64,000 bases of DNA from JAATFS01 sp037145635 (GTDB lineage: Bacteria > Pseudomonadota > Gammaproteobacteria > Xanthomonadales > Xanthomonadaceae). Of this stretch, positions 44,946 to 53,657 are shown piece after piece. The stretch lies in assembly GCA_037145635.1 (NCBI GenBank), contig JBBCXB010000001.1, positions 1-64,000 on the forward strand, in the 5' to 3' direction. A program made the translations under genes and the position numbers. The notes under the pieces are model-generated. The model saw nothing but the letters and a program-made list of their open reading frames with translations, searched no databases and had not been told where the DNA came from. Numbering within the stretch: position 1 is the stretch's first letter; the number at the start of each line of letters is the position of its first letter.

Positions 44946-46262
44946 ATGCGGAAAGACCCCATCGAATGGCTGTTGCGCGGGCTGTACTCGGCGCTGCTCT
45001 ACGTGCTGCTCCCCATCACCGTCTACCACCTGGTATGGCGCGGCTTCCGGGTGCGCGAGTACTTCAACCGCTGGAACGAGCGCTACGCCTCGTATGCGCA
45101 CGCCTGCGGCCGGCCGCGGGTGTGGCTGCACGCGGTGTCGGTGGGCGAGGTCAACGCCGCCGCGCCGCTGGTGAACGCGCTGCGCGCGCAGCGGCCGGAC
45201 ATCCGCTGGGTGATCACCACGATCACCCCGACCGGTTCGGAGCGGGTGCGCGCGCTGTGGGGCGAGGCGGTGGACCACGTCTACCTGCCCTACGACGTCC
45301 CCGGCAGCGTCGGCCGCTTCCTCGGCCACTTCCGCCCCAGCCTGGCGCTGATCCTGGAGACCGAGCTGTGGCCGAACATGCTGTTCGGCTGCCGCGACCG
45401 TGGCATCCCGGTCTACATCCTCAACGCACGGCTGTCGGCGCGCTCGCTGCGCGGCTACCGCCTGCTGCGCCCGCTGATCGGGCGCGCATTGCGCACCGTC
45501 ACCTGCGTGGCGGCGCAGTCGCAGGACGATGCCGAGCGCTTCGTCACGCTGGGCGCGCGGCCGCAGCAGGTGGTCGCGCTGGGCAACCTGAAGTTCGACA
45601 TCGCCGCGCCCGAGCAGCTGCCGGCCTTCGTCGCCGAGTTCGGCCAGCAGGTGCCGCCGGCACGGCCGGTGTGGATCGCGGCCAGCACCCACGAGGGCGA
45701 GGAGGCGGCGGTCGCCGACATCCATGCGCGGCTGCTACGGCGCTTCCCGGACCTGCTGCTGCTGTGGGCGCCGCGCCATCCCGAGCGCTTCTCGCGGGTG
45801 GAAGCGCTGGCGCGCGAGCGCGGCTGGAAGGTCGCCACGCGGCGGCTGCAGCGCTGGCCGCAGGCGGCGACCCAGGTGTTCGTGATCGATACGCTGGGCG
45901 AGCTGATGGCGTTCTATGCCTGCGCGCAGGTGGCCTTCGTCGGCGGCAGCCTGCAGCCGATCGGCGGCCACAACCTGCTGGAGCCGGCGGCCGTGGGCAC
46001 GCCGGCGGTGACCGGCCCGCACCTGCACAATTTCGCCGAGATCTCGCGGCGCATGCGCGAGGCCGAGGCGGTGGTGCTGTGCGACGACGCCGACGGCGTC
46101 GGCCGCGAACTGGAGCGCCTGCTGGAACACCCGGACCAGCGCCAGGCGATGGCGGCCGCGGGACTGGCGCTGGTGGCCAACGGCAAGGGCGCGGTGGCGC
46201 GCACCCTGGTGCAGATCGCCGCGCACCTGCCGCCGGTGGCCGCCGAGTCCTTGCCCGACTGA
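44946..46262 (+). CDS. waaA: 3-deoxy-D-manno-octulosonic acid (Kdo) transferase
   Basis: A 438-residue GT30 Kdo transferase that adds Kdo to lipid IVA. An N-terminal membrane anchor (about 8-30, LLRGLYSALLYVLLPITVYHL) is followed by WLHAVSVGEVNAAAPLV with the catalytic Glu, ITTITPTGSERV, LILETELWPNMLF and, in the C-terminal half, FIGGS-like AFVGGSLQPIGGHNLLEPA. Length fits the family. It diverges from the lpxL-like gene and is convergent with tolC 267 bases on. The gene pair supplies the Kdo2-lipid A step. Confidence 0.94.
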   Translation: MRKDPIEWLLRGLYSALLYVLLPITVYHLVWRGFRVREYFNRWNERYASYAHACGRPRVWLHAVSVGEVNAAAPLVNALRAQRPDIRWVITTITPTGSERVRALWGEAVDHVYLPYDVPGSVGRFLGHFRPSLALILETELWPNMLFGCRDRGIPVYILNARLSARSLRGYRLLRPLIGRALRTVTCVAAQSQDDAERFVTLGARPQQVVALGNLKFDIAAPEQLPAFVAEFGQQVPPARPVWIAASTHEGEEAAVADIHARLLRRFPDLLLLWAPRHPERFSRVEALARERGWKVATRRLQRWPQAATQVFVIDTLGELMAFYACAQVAFVGGSLQPIGGHNLLEPAAVGTPAVTGPHLHNFAEISRRMREAEAVVLCDDADGVGRELERLLEHPDQRQAMAAAGLALVANGKGAVARTLVQIAAHLPPVAAESLPD

Positions 46263-46482
46263 GCCGCCCGACTGAGCCCCCCTCCGGCAGGAAGCGCGGG
46301 GCGCGGCGGCCAGCGGTGGCGCCCGCAAGAGGTCCGGCAGGGGCTCAGGCAGGGCCGGTCATGAGGGGCCGGTCGGGAGGCACAGATCGGGAGGGCCTGG
46401 TCGGCCGCGTCCCGCCACAGATGCCAGGACGAGGCCGACCTCCAGGCCCACCGGCCAGGACTCCGGCGCGGCCGCGGCCACG

Positions 46483-46507
46483 AAAAAGGCGGGCTCGCGC
46501 CCGCCTT
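46483..46507 (-). terminator. tolC Rho-independent terminator
   Basis: A perfect 9-bp stem (AAGGCGGGC at 46486-46494 and its complement at 46499-46507, loop of 4) is followed on the minus strand by a run of five T (46487-46483), 23 bases after the tolC stop. It is the best terminator in the window. The rest of 46263-46482 shows no gene. Confidence 0.85.
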
Positions 46508-46529
46508 CGTCTGCCGTCCGCTGCGATGC

Positions 46530-47912
46530 CTACCGCAGCGAGCCGGTCGAGTTCTGCAGCTTGGCCTCGGCGTCCTGTGTGAGCAGGCGGTTGATGTCCT
46601 GCAGCTCGGCGATGTCGAGCTTGCCGGTGGCCTGCGCCAGCAGCAGCCGGTTCTGCAGGAAGTTGTAGCGCGCCTGCGCGTAGTCCAGCTGCGCGGAGAA
46701 CAGGGTGCGCTGGTTCTGAACCACGTCCAGCACGGTGCGGGTGCCGACCTCTAGGCCGACCTGCGAGGCGTCGTACGCGGCCTGCGCCGACACCACCGCC
46801 AGGCGGCGTGCCTCGACCTCGCTGATGCCGGCCACCACGGTCTGGTAGGCGTTGCGGGTATTGCGGTCCAGGGCGCGCTTCTGCTGCTCGAAGGCATCCT
46901 GCTGGATGTCGCGCTGGGCCAGCGCCTGGCGTACCGCCGACTGGGTCGCGCCACCGGCGAAGATCGGCACCGACAGGGTCAGGCCGACGGTGTTGGTGTC
47001 GGTGCGCGGGCCGCCGAGGTCGCTGACCTCGTTGGAGATGTCGCCGCTGGCGTCGCCCCAGCTGGTGCTGCGGCCCAGGCTGCCGGTGAGGTTGAGCGTG
47101 GGCAAGTGGCCGGCACGGGCGGCGTTGACGCTGGACTCGGCCGCGGTGACCTGCAGCTGCTGCGCCTTCAGCGCCGGGTTCTCGGCGATGGCGGTGCTCA
47201 CCAGCTGGTCGACGTTGCTGTAGTTGGCCGGCACCGCCGGGCGGAAGTCCTCCGGCAGCGAACGCAGGCCGGTCACCGGCTGGCCGGTCAGCTCGGTCAG
47301 CGCCTGGTAGTAGTCCTTCAGGGTGTTGCGCGCGGTGATGCTGTCGGCGCGGGCCTGGTCGTATTCGGCGCGGGCCTCGTGCACGTCGGTGATCGGCGCC
47401 AGGCCGACCTCCAGCCGCTTGTCGGCGTAGTCGAACTGCTTCTTGGCCGCGGCCTCGTTGGTCTCGGCCGCGGTCAGCGACTCGATCGCCACCAGCACGT
47501 TGAAGTAGGCCGCCGAGGTGCGCACGACGAGGTCGTTGTTGGCCGAGGCCAGGGTGAAGTCGGCGGCCCTGGCGATGTCGCGCTGGGCGCGCAGGTTGGA
47601 GATCTGCGACCAGTTGAACAGCGTCTGCGAGCCGTCCACCGCGTAGCGGCGGGTCTTCTGCACGGCGCGTCCGCTGACGCCCTCGTACTCGGTGCGGGAG
47701 CGGCTCAGGGTCGCGGTGCCGTCCAGCTGCGGCAGCAGGGCGGCGCGTGCCTGGACCTCGCCCTCGCGGTTGTAGAGCCGGGTGGATTCGGCCGATGCCA
47801 GCTGCGGGTCGCCGTTGCGGGCCATTTCGTAGACCTGCAGCAGATCGGTGGCCTGGGCGGCCATCGGAAACAGGGCGGCGGCCAGCGCCAGGACGAGGGA
47901 TCGGCGGATCAT
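46530..47912 (-). CDS. tolC: TolC-family outer-membrane channel
   Basis: A 460-residue outer membrane efflux protein. The signal peptide ends MAAQATD (about 21). It has the two repeated halves of the OEP family, with long heptad-rich helices (e.g. SAAYFNVLVAIESLTAAETNEAAAKKQFDYADKRLEVGLAPITDVHEA and the equivalent GLEVGTRTVLDVVQNQRTLFSAQLDYAQARYNFLQNRLLLAQATG). The closing segment QDINRLLTQ is typical. TolC trimers bridge the outer membrane for RND, MFS and type I export. It lies 16 bases after pcm in one operon, behind a TetR-type gene; no efflux pump is encoded nearby. Confidence 0.92.
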   Translation of the reverse strand: MIRRSLVLALAAALFPMAAQATDLLQVYEMARNGDPQLASAESTRLYNREGEVQARAALLPQLDGTATLSRSRTEYEGVSGRAVQKTRRYAVDGSQTLFNWSQISNLRAQRDIARAADFTLASANNDLVVRTSAAYFNVLVAIESLTAAETNEAAAKKQFDYADKRLEVGLAPITDVHEARAEYDQARADSITARNTLKDYYQALTELTGQPVTGLRSLPEDFRPAVPANYSNVDQLVSTAIAENPALKAQQLQVTAAESSVNAARAGHLPTLNLTGSLGRSTSWGDASGDISNEVSDLGGPRTDTNTVGLTLSVPIFAGGATQSAVRQALAQRDIQQDAFEQQKRALDRNTRNAYQTVVAGISEVEARRLAVVSAQAAYDASQVGLEVGTRTVLDVVQNQRTLFSAQLDYAQARYNFLQNRLLLAQATGKLDIAELQDINRLLTQDAEAKLQNSTGSLR

Positions 47913-47928
47913 GGGGCTTCCTTGGGGA

Positions 47929-48585
47929 TCAGAAGTGGAACCGGGGCGTCGGAGCGGCGCCCTTCAGGTAGGCGAGGTCGGTCTCGAACAACGACTCGAT
48001 GCGCGGGCCGTTGACATCGGCGCGGACCAGGACGGCTTCCATCGCCGGTTCCTGGCCGCGCACCACGAACAGGCGGCCGTTCGGGCGCAGCCATTCGAGG
48101 AACTGCAGCGGCAGCGTGTCGACCGCGCCGGTCACGCAGACCGCATCGAAGCGGCGCTCGCTCTGCCACTGGAAGGCGTCGGCCGTCTCCACCCGCACGT
48201 TGGTGCCCAGGCCGGTCGCGTCCAGCTGCGCACGTGCGCCGGCGGCCAGCGCCGGGTCGATCTCCAGGCTGACCACCTCGCGCGCCAGCGCCGCCAGGCA
48301 GGCGGTCGAGAAGCCGCTGCCGCTGCCGATCTCCAGCACGTCCTCGCCCGGCTGCAGGTCCAGGGCCTGCAGCATGCGGCCTTCGACCACCGGCTTCATC
48401 ATCTTCTGCCCGCCCGGAAGCGGAACCTCCAGGTCGGCGTAGGCCAGCGCGCGGTAGGCCTCGGGCAGGAACGCCTCGCGCGGCAGCCGCGCCAGCACGT
48501 CCAGCACGCGCAGGTCCAGCACGTCCCACGGACGTATCTGCTGCTCGACCATCTTTTCGCGGGCCTGGGAGAAATCGATCGTCAT
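47929..48585 (-). CDS. pcm: Protein-L-isoaspartate O-methyltransferase
   Basis: A 218-residue SAM-dependent methyltransferase that repairs isoaspartyl residues. Motifs are MKPVVEGRMLQALDLQPGEDVLEIGSGSGFSTACLAALA and VSLEIDP, with VCVTGAVDTLP. The ATG at 48585 is preceded by a TAAAAT -10 box about 30 bases upstream and fits the family start better than the TTG at 48600. tolC follows after 16 bases. The protein is unusually short of the C-terminal active-site loop seen in longer Pcm; the PIMT assignment is clear, substrate range is not. Confidence 0.88.
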   Translation of the reverse strand: MTIDFSQAREKMVEQQIRPWDVLDLRVLDVLARLPREAFLPEAYRALAYADLEVPLPGGQKMMKPVVEGRMLQALDLQPGEDVLEIGSGSGFSTACLAALAREVVSLEIDPALAAGARAQLDATGLGTNVRVETADAFQWQSERRFDAVCVTGAVDTLPLQFLEWLRPNGRLFVVRGQEPAMEAVLVRADVNGPRIESLFETDLAYLKGAAPTPRFHF

Positions 48586-48615
48586 GGTGCGGTCATCCAA
48601 CGCGGTGGGACGGGC

Positions 48616-48621
48616 ATTTTA
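48616..48621 (-). promoter_or_regulatory. -10 box of the pcm-tolC promoter
   Basis: TAAAAT on the minus strand, 30 bases before the pcm ATG. Confidence 0.45.
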
Positions 48622-48690
48622 CCGGTGCCGGAAGCCGGTGGTGCGGTCGCTAGCATCGCCGGGCGCCCGCGGGGGGCGCAGTGCCGGAAG

Positions 48691-49377
48691 TCACCGCCCC
48701 TCCCGGCCAGGTCGGCGGGCGGGCTCGCGCGGCGCATAGGCGCGCAGGAAGAAGTCCACGCTGGCGTGGATGTGGTGGTCCACGTCCCGGCGCGCCGGGT
48801 GGCCCTTGAGCCCGCACATCATCAGCGGGTGCAGGTCGCCCTTGAGCACGCAGAAGAACTGCGAGGCGGCCAGTGCCACGTCGTCGATCTCCAGCTCGCC
48901 GGCGGCGGTGCGCGCGGCCAGGAAGTCGGCCAGCGCCTGCTGGGTGCGCTTGGGGCCGGCGTCCCAGAACATCTCGCGCACGTGCGCGTCGCCGGTGCCC
49001 GGCGCCATCATCATGCGGTGGGTGGCCAGCGCCGCGTCGCTGCTGATCATCGCGAAGAACGCCTCGCCGATGCCGATCAGCTGCGCACGCAGCGGCCCCT
49101 TGAGCTCATGCTCGAACAGGTCATCCGGCATCATGTGCTGGCACTGCGCGCGGATCGCCTCGGAAAACAGGGTCTCCTTGTCGCCGAAGTGGCTGTACAC
49201 GGTCAGCTTGGACACGCCCGCCAGGGCGGCGATGCCGTCCATGCTGACGCCGGCGTAGCCCTGTTCGGTGAACAGCGTGCGCGCCGCGTTGAGGATGGAC
49301 GCGCGCTTGCCCAGGTCCTTGGGACGACCGGGACCGTTGCTCCTGGCTTTGGGCTTGGATGAGGGCGAGAGGGACAT
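48691..49377 (-). CDS. TetR/AcrR-family regulator
   Basis: A 228-residue regulator. A basic N-terminal tail (KPKARSNGPGRPKD) precedes the helix-turn-helix RASILNAARTLFTEQGYAGVSMDGIAALAGVSKLTVYSHFGDKETLF. The C-terminal domain is of the AefR-like (TetR_C_7) class with MMMAPGTGDAHVREMFWDAGPKRTQ. It is upstream of and on the same strand as pcm-tolC (105-base gap) and divergent from the diguanylate cyclase gene; control of tolC export or itself is inferred. An inverted-repeat site overlaps its own promoter. Confidence 0.9.
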   Translation of the reverse strand: MSLSPSSKPKARSNGPGRPKDLGKRASILNAARTLFTEQGYAGVSMDGIAALAGVSKLTVYSHFGDKETLFSEAIRAQCQHMMPDDLFEHELKGPLRAQLIGIGEAFFAMISSDAALATHRMMMAPGTGDAHVREMFWDAGPKRTQQALADFLAARTAAGELEIDDVALAASQFFCVLKGDLHPLMMCGLKGHPARRDVDHHIHASVDFFLRAYAPREPARRPGREGR

Positions 49378-49387
49378 GTCCGAATAC

Positions 49388-49404
49388 TAGACCATTCGGT
49401 TCTA
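49388..49404. promoter_or_regulatory. Candidate TetR operator
   Basis: TAGACCATTCGGTTCTA has TAGACC/GTTCTA arms (5 of 6 pairs) about a central ATTCG, and lies 11-27 bases upstream of the regulator ATG. TATAGA/TATAAA -10-like sequence (minus strand, near 49401-49412) overlaps or abuts it, so binding would block transcription of the gene. Confidence 0.5.
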
Positions 49405-49605
49405 TATTTATACCGGACCGATCGGCTCAGGATTAACCGTCCAGCCCCGGCACCCCTCCGGTCCTGGCCCAGCCGCCTGTGGGGGATCCCCCTAGGGTGG
49501 CGCCTGCGCGGCGATGGTAGATTGCCGGCGATAGGGTGGTGGGCCGGAAGGGCGGCCGGCGTGCCGGAACGGGGCAGGGGCGATGTGGACGGGGAAGTCG
49601 ACAAC

Positions 49606-52600
49606 ATGACAGGGAGGGCGCCCCGCGTGTCCTTCCGGGAGGCGGCTGCGCGGTGCTGGCGCGGCTGCAGCCTGGCCGGGCTGCTGGCGCTGTGCCCGCT
49701 CCCGGCCGCGGCGCTGCACGCCGCCGCCCCCGCCCCCGCCAGCGATTTCCACACCGTCACCCGCTGGGCCATGGACGAGGGCCTGCCGCACAACCTGGTG
49801 CACTCGGTGGCGCAGGGCGCCGACGGCCTGCTGTGGGTCGGCACCTGGGAGGGCGTGGCCCGCTTCAACGGCCGCGGCTTCACTGTCTACGACCGCCAGA
49901 ACACGCCCGGCGTCGAGCTCGGCGGGGTGTTCGTGGTGATGCGCGACCCCCAGGGCGGCATGCTGTTCGGCACCGCGTTCGACGGGGTCTACCGGCTGTA
50001 CCGCGGGCGCTGGGAGCGGATCGGGGATCGCGAGGCGCGCCACCTGCAGGTCAACGCATTGCTGCGCGACCGCGCCGGGGTGCTGTGGGTGGGATCGGCG
50101 CAGACCCTGTACCGGCTCGGCGAGGACGGCCGCCTGGTCGACGTCGGCCACGACGCCGGCCTGCCCGAGGCGCGGGTGACCGCCTTGCACGAGACCGACG
50201 ACCGCGCGCTGATGGTGGGCACCGAGCGCGGCCTGTACCGGATCGACCCGGGCACGCGCCGGGCCACCGCCTGGGGCGCGGCGCGCGGCATGGCGCAGGC
50301 CTCGGTGCGGCGCCTGGCCGGCGATCGCGACGGCGGGCTGCTGGCGGCCGGCGACGACGGCCTGTGGTGGTGGCGCCACGACGGCACGCTGCAGCGCTTC
50401 CGCCCCGGCGAACGGGTCGACGCGGTGCTGCAGGACCGCCAGGGGCGGGTCTGGATGAGCCTGTCCAGCGGCCGCCTGGTCGTGCATGCCGGCCAGGGCC
50501 GCGCCGACCAGGTGGTGCCGATCGAGGGCGCGGCCAGTCCGGCGCTGATCGAGGACGCCGAAGGCCTGATCTGGGCCGGCAGCACGCACGGCCTGTTCCG
50601 CGTCACCGCCGGCGCCGCGCACGGCCTCACCCACGCCGACGGGCTGACGTCGGACTACGTGAGGTCGGTGCTGCAGACCGACGACGGCAGTATCTGGATC
50701 GGCAGTGCGGCCGGCCTGGACCGCTGGCGCGACGGCGCGATCCAGCGCGTCGCGCTGCTGCCCGACAGCGACGGCCGCCCCGTGGACCAGTCGGTGCTGG
50801 CGCTGGCCGCGACCGGCGACGGCGGCGTCTGGGCCGGCACCTACAACCAGGGCGTGCTGCGGCTGGACGCCCGCGGCCAGGTCGGTACCCGCATCGGGCG
50901 GGCCCAGGGCCTGCCGTCGCCGTTCGTGCGTGCGCTGCTGCCCGACGGCCGTGGCGGGCTGTGGATCGGCACGATGGCCGGGCTGTCGCACTACCGCGAC
51001 GGCCGGGTGCGCGCCTACGGTGCCGCGCAGGGAATCCCCGAGTCGCCGGTGCAGGCGCTGTACCGCGACGAGGCAGGCACGCTGTGGCTGGGCACCGACC
51101 GCGGCATGGCGGCGCTGCGCGCCGACGGCAGCCGGCGCACCTGGCAGGGCGAGCGCGACCTGCCGGCGCAGAGCGTGTTCGATTTCTTCCGCGACGAGCA
51201 CGGCGACCTGTGGATCGCCAGCGACCGCGGCCTGCTGCGCCTGCGCGGCGAGCAGTTCAGCGTCTACGACCACCGCGTCGGGCTGCCGCGCGACAAGCTC
51301 TTCCGCATCATCGACGACGGCCGCGGGTTCTTCTGGCTGTCGAGCAACCACGGCGTGTTCCGGGTCGCGCGCGTGGACTTCGACGAGGTCGACGCCGGCC
51401 TGCGCCGCCAGCTCGGCGTGGACGTGGTGGACCGCAGCGACGGCATGCCGGCCAACCAGGGCAACGGCAGCAGCGCGCCGGCCGGCTGGCTGGCGCATTC
51501 GGGCGACCTGATGTTCCCGACCTCGTCGGGCCTGGGCGTGATCGACCCGATGCGGGTCGGCATGCTGCAGCAGCACCGGCTGCCGATCGTGTTCGAGCGG
51601 GTGGCCGCCGACGGCGTGGTGCAGGCGCTGCAACCGGCGTTCCGCTTCGAGGCCGACACGCGCCGCATCGTCGTCGGTTACGCCGGCCTGAGCTTCCGCG
51701 CCCCGGACAAGGTGCGCTACCGCTACCGGCTTGAGGGTTTCGACCCGGACTGGGTGGATGCGGGCAGTGCCACCGAGGCGATCTACACCAACCTGCCGCC
51801 GGGGCGCTACCGCTTCCAGGTCCAGGCGATGACGCTGCCGGTGGACTGGACCCGCGAGGAGGTGGTCGGCTCGGCCGCGCTGGCGCTGACGCTGACCCCG
51901 CCCTGGTGGCGGCGCGAGGGCGTGCTCGGCGCCGGTTTGCTGCTGCTGGCGGGCGTGCTCTCGGCGCTGTACCTGTGGCGGATCGCCCGCTTCCGCCAGC
52001 AGCAGCGCACGCTCGGCCGGGTGATCGATGCGCGCACCCGCGAACTGAGCGACAAGAACCTCGCCCTGCTGCTCGCCAGCCAGGAGCGCGAGGACCTGGT
52101 GCGCCGGCTGGAGTACCAGGCCAGCCACGACGTGCTGACCGGCCTGCCCAACCGCCGCGAGGCCGAGCGCTTCATGCAGGCGCGGGTGGAACAGGCGCTG
52201 GCCGAGGGCGGGCGGCTGTCGCTGGTGCTGGCCGACATCGACCACTTCAAGCGCATCAACGACGACTACGGCCACGAGGTCGGCGACGACGTGCTGCGCC
52301 AGGTCGGCGCGGTGCTGGCCGCGCACGCCGACGCGGGGCTGTTCGCCGCGCGGCACGGCGGCGAGGAGTTCCTGCTGATCGCCACCGGGCTGGACGCGGC
52401 GCAGGCACGCGCGCTGTTCGAGCGCATCCGCCGCCGCATCGGCACGGTCACCGTGGCCACCGGCGCGGAGACGGTGCGCTGCACCGCGAGCATGGGCATG
52501 GTGGAACTGGTGCCGGCGCTAGCCAGCCGGCGCGAGCTGCTGGCGGTGGCGGACCGGCGCCTGTACGCGGCCAAGCGCCAGGGCCGCGACCGCCTGGTCG

Positions 52601-52608
52601 CGGACTGA
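49606..52608 (+). CDS. Seven-bladed propeller membrane diguanylate cyclase
   Basis: A 1000-residue sensory diguanylate cyclase that makes c-di-GMP. A signal peptide (to about residue 36) leads into periplasmic Reg_prop beta-propeller repeats (about 50-640; repeated LWVGT, IWIGSAAGL, LWLGTDRGM), a Y_Y_Y domain (about 670-770, RYRYRLEGFDPDWVDAGS...YTNLPPGRYRFQVQA), one membrane helix (about 774-794) and a cytoplasmic GGDEF domain (about 835-995). The signature is GGEEF in AARHGGEEFLLIA, so it should be active. The RxxD inhibitory-site position holds DAGL, so product inhibition is unlikely. The ATG at 49606 has GGGGAAG upstream and yields a clean signal peptide; the frame begins at 49522. The ligand of the propeller is unknown. 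Confidence 0.88.
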   Translation: MTGRAPRVSFREAAARCWRGCSLAGLLALCPLPAAALHAAAPAPASDFHTVTRWAMDEGLPHNLVHSVAQGADGLLWVGTWEGVARFNGRGFTVYDRQNTPGVELGGVFVVMRDPQGGMLFGTAFDGVYRLYRGRWERIGDREARHLQVNALLRDRAGVLWVGSAQTLYRLGEDGRLVDVGHDAGLPEARVTALHETDDRALMVGTERGLYRIDPGTRRATAWGAARGMAQASVRRLAGDRDGGLLAAGDDGLWWWRHDGTLQRFRPGERVDAVLQDRQGRVWMSLSSGRLVVHAGQGRADQVVPIEGAASPALIEDAEGLIWAGSTHGLFRVTAGAAHGLTHADGLTSDYVRSVLQTDDGSIWIGSAAGLDRWRDGAIQRVALLPDSDGRPVDQSVLALAATGDGGVWAGTYNQGVLRLDARGQVGTRIGRAQGLPSPFVRALLPDGRGGLWIGTMAGLSHYRDGRVRAYGAAQGIPESPVQALYRDEAGTLWLGTDRGMAALRADGSRRTWQGERDLPAQSVFDFFRDEHGDLWIASDRGLLRLRGEQFSVYDHRVGLPRDKLFRIIDDGRGFFWLSSNHGVFRVARVDFDEVDAGLRRQLGVDVVDRSDGMPANQGNGSSAPAGWLAHSGDLMFPTSSGLGVIDPMRVGMLQQHRLPIVFERVAADGVVQALQPAFRFEADTRRIVVGYAGLSFRAPDKVRYRYRLEGFDPDWVDAGSATEAIYTNLPPGRYRFQVQAMTLPVDWTREEVVGSAALALTLTPPWWRREGVLGAGLLLLAGVLSALYLWRIARFRQQQRTLGRVIDARTRELSDKNLALLLASQEREDLVRRLEYQASHDVLTGLPNRREAERFMQARVEQALAEGGRLSLVLADIDHFKRINDDYGHEVGDDVLRQVGAVLAAHADAGLFAARHGGEEFLLIATGLDAAQARALFERIRRRIGTVTVATGAETVRCTASMGMVELVPALASRRELLAVADRRLYAAKRQGRDRLVAD

Positions 52609-52638
52609 ACAGCGGGCGCGGCCCTGCGCCCGCAGGGT

Positions 52639-53526
52639 TCAGCCGCCCGGGCCGGCGTCGCCGTGGCGGTCCAGCAGCCCGATGAAGGCGTGGGCGGCGC
52701 GCGAGAGGGTGCGGCCGCCATGGGTGACGTACCCGAGCCGGCGGCTCAGTGCCACGCCGGGCACCGCCAGCGCGCACGCCTGCGCGTCGATCAGGCTGTG
52801 CGGCAGCACGCTCCAGGCCAGCCCCACCGAGACCAGCATCTTGATCGTCTCCAGGTAGTTGGTGGTCATGCGCAGGCTCGGGGCCAGGCCCTGGGCGGCG
52901 AACAGCTCGGCGACGATGCGGTGGGTGAAGGTGCCCGGGTCCGGCAGTACCGCCGGGTGGGCGGCGATCGCCGCCAGGTCGATGCGCGGCTGGCGCGCCA
53001 GCGGGTGTTCCGGGGCGACCACGAATTCGAGCGGGTCGCGCCAGACCGGCGTGGCCCGCAGCGGCGGCAAGGTCTGCGGGCCGAGCGTGGTCACCGCCAG
53101 CTCGACCTCGCCCTGCAGCACCTGCTGGTAGGCCAGCTCCGAGTCGAGGAAGCGGATGTCCAGCGCGACCTGCGGGTGCAGCGCGGCGAACTGCCGCAGC
53201 AGCACCGGCAGCCGGTGCAGGCCGATGTGGTGGCTGGTGGCCAGGCTGAGGCGGCCGCCGACCGCGCTGCCGAGATGGTCGAGCGCACGGCGGGCGTCCT
53301 CCAGTTCGCCGAGGATGCGGCGCGCGCGCGGCAGCAGCGCGTGGCCGGCCTCGGTCAGCACGATCTGGCGGCCCAGCCGGTCGAACAGCCGCACCTGCAG
53401 CTGGGCCTCGAGCAGGGCGATGCGCTTGCTGATGGCCGGCTGGGTCAGGTGCAGGCGGTCGGCCGCGGCCGAAAAGCTGCCGGTCTCGGCGATGGCCAGG
53501 AAGGCGGACAGGCTGGCGACGTCCAT
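52639..53526 (-). CDS. LysR-family regulator, divergent from leuC
   Basis: A 295-residue LysR-type regulator. The winged helix-turn-helix is LSAFLAIAETGSFSAAADRLHLTQPAISKRIALLEAQLQVRLFDR (about 5-50), and the PBP2-like effector domain occupies 90-290. The ATG at 53526 starts at the domain, with 19 further in-frame residues possible upstream. A dyad (TTCAT-N7-ATGAA) lies in the spacer. Adjacent position to leuC suggests it controls leuC-leuD-MT-leuB and itself; Pseudomonas is recalled to have the same LysR-leuC order. The co-inducer is unknown, but an intermediate of the pathway such as isopropylmalate would fit. Confidence 0.88.
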   Translation of the reverse strand: MDVASLSAFLAIAETGSFSAAADRLHLTQPAISKRIALLEAQLQVRLFDRLGRQIVLTEAGHALLPRARRILGELEDARRALDHLGSAVGGRLSLATSHHIGLHRLPVLLRQFAALHPQVALDIRFLDSELAYQQVLQGEVELAVTTLGPQTLPPLRATPVWRDPLEFVVAPEHPLARQPRIDLAAIAAHPAVLPDPGTFTHRIVAELFAAQGLAPSLRMTTNYLETIKMLVSVGLAWSVLPHSLIDAQACALAVPGVALSRRLGYVTHGGRTLSRAAHAFIGLLDRHGDAGPGG

Positions 53527-53547
53527 GCAGTCTTTTTGGTTATGGAT

Positions 53548-53564
53548 TTCATGAAAAATATGAA
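53548..53564. promoter_or_regulatory. LysR-type box before leuC
   Basis: TTCAT-N7-ATGAA (53548-53552 and 53560-53564), extended by a 6-of-7 match on each side. It satisfies the T-N11-A pattern of LysR operators and lies in the most AT-rich part of the 131-base LysR/leuC spacer, 22 bases from the LysR start and 94 from leuC. Confidence 0.6.
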
Positions 53565-53657
53565 TTTGTTTTATCGATGGCAAGTGCCTAGCATCCCAGC
53601 TCCAGCCTGGCGGGCCCCGGTCCGCCGTCAGCCAGACCCGATTGCGAGAGTGCCCCG

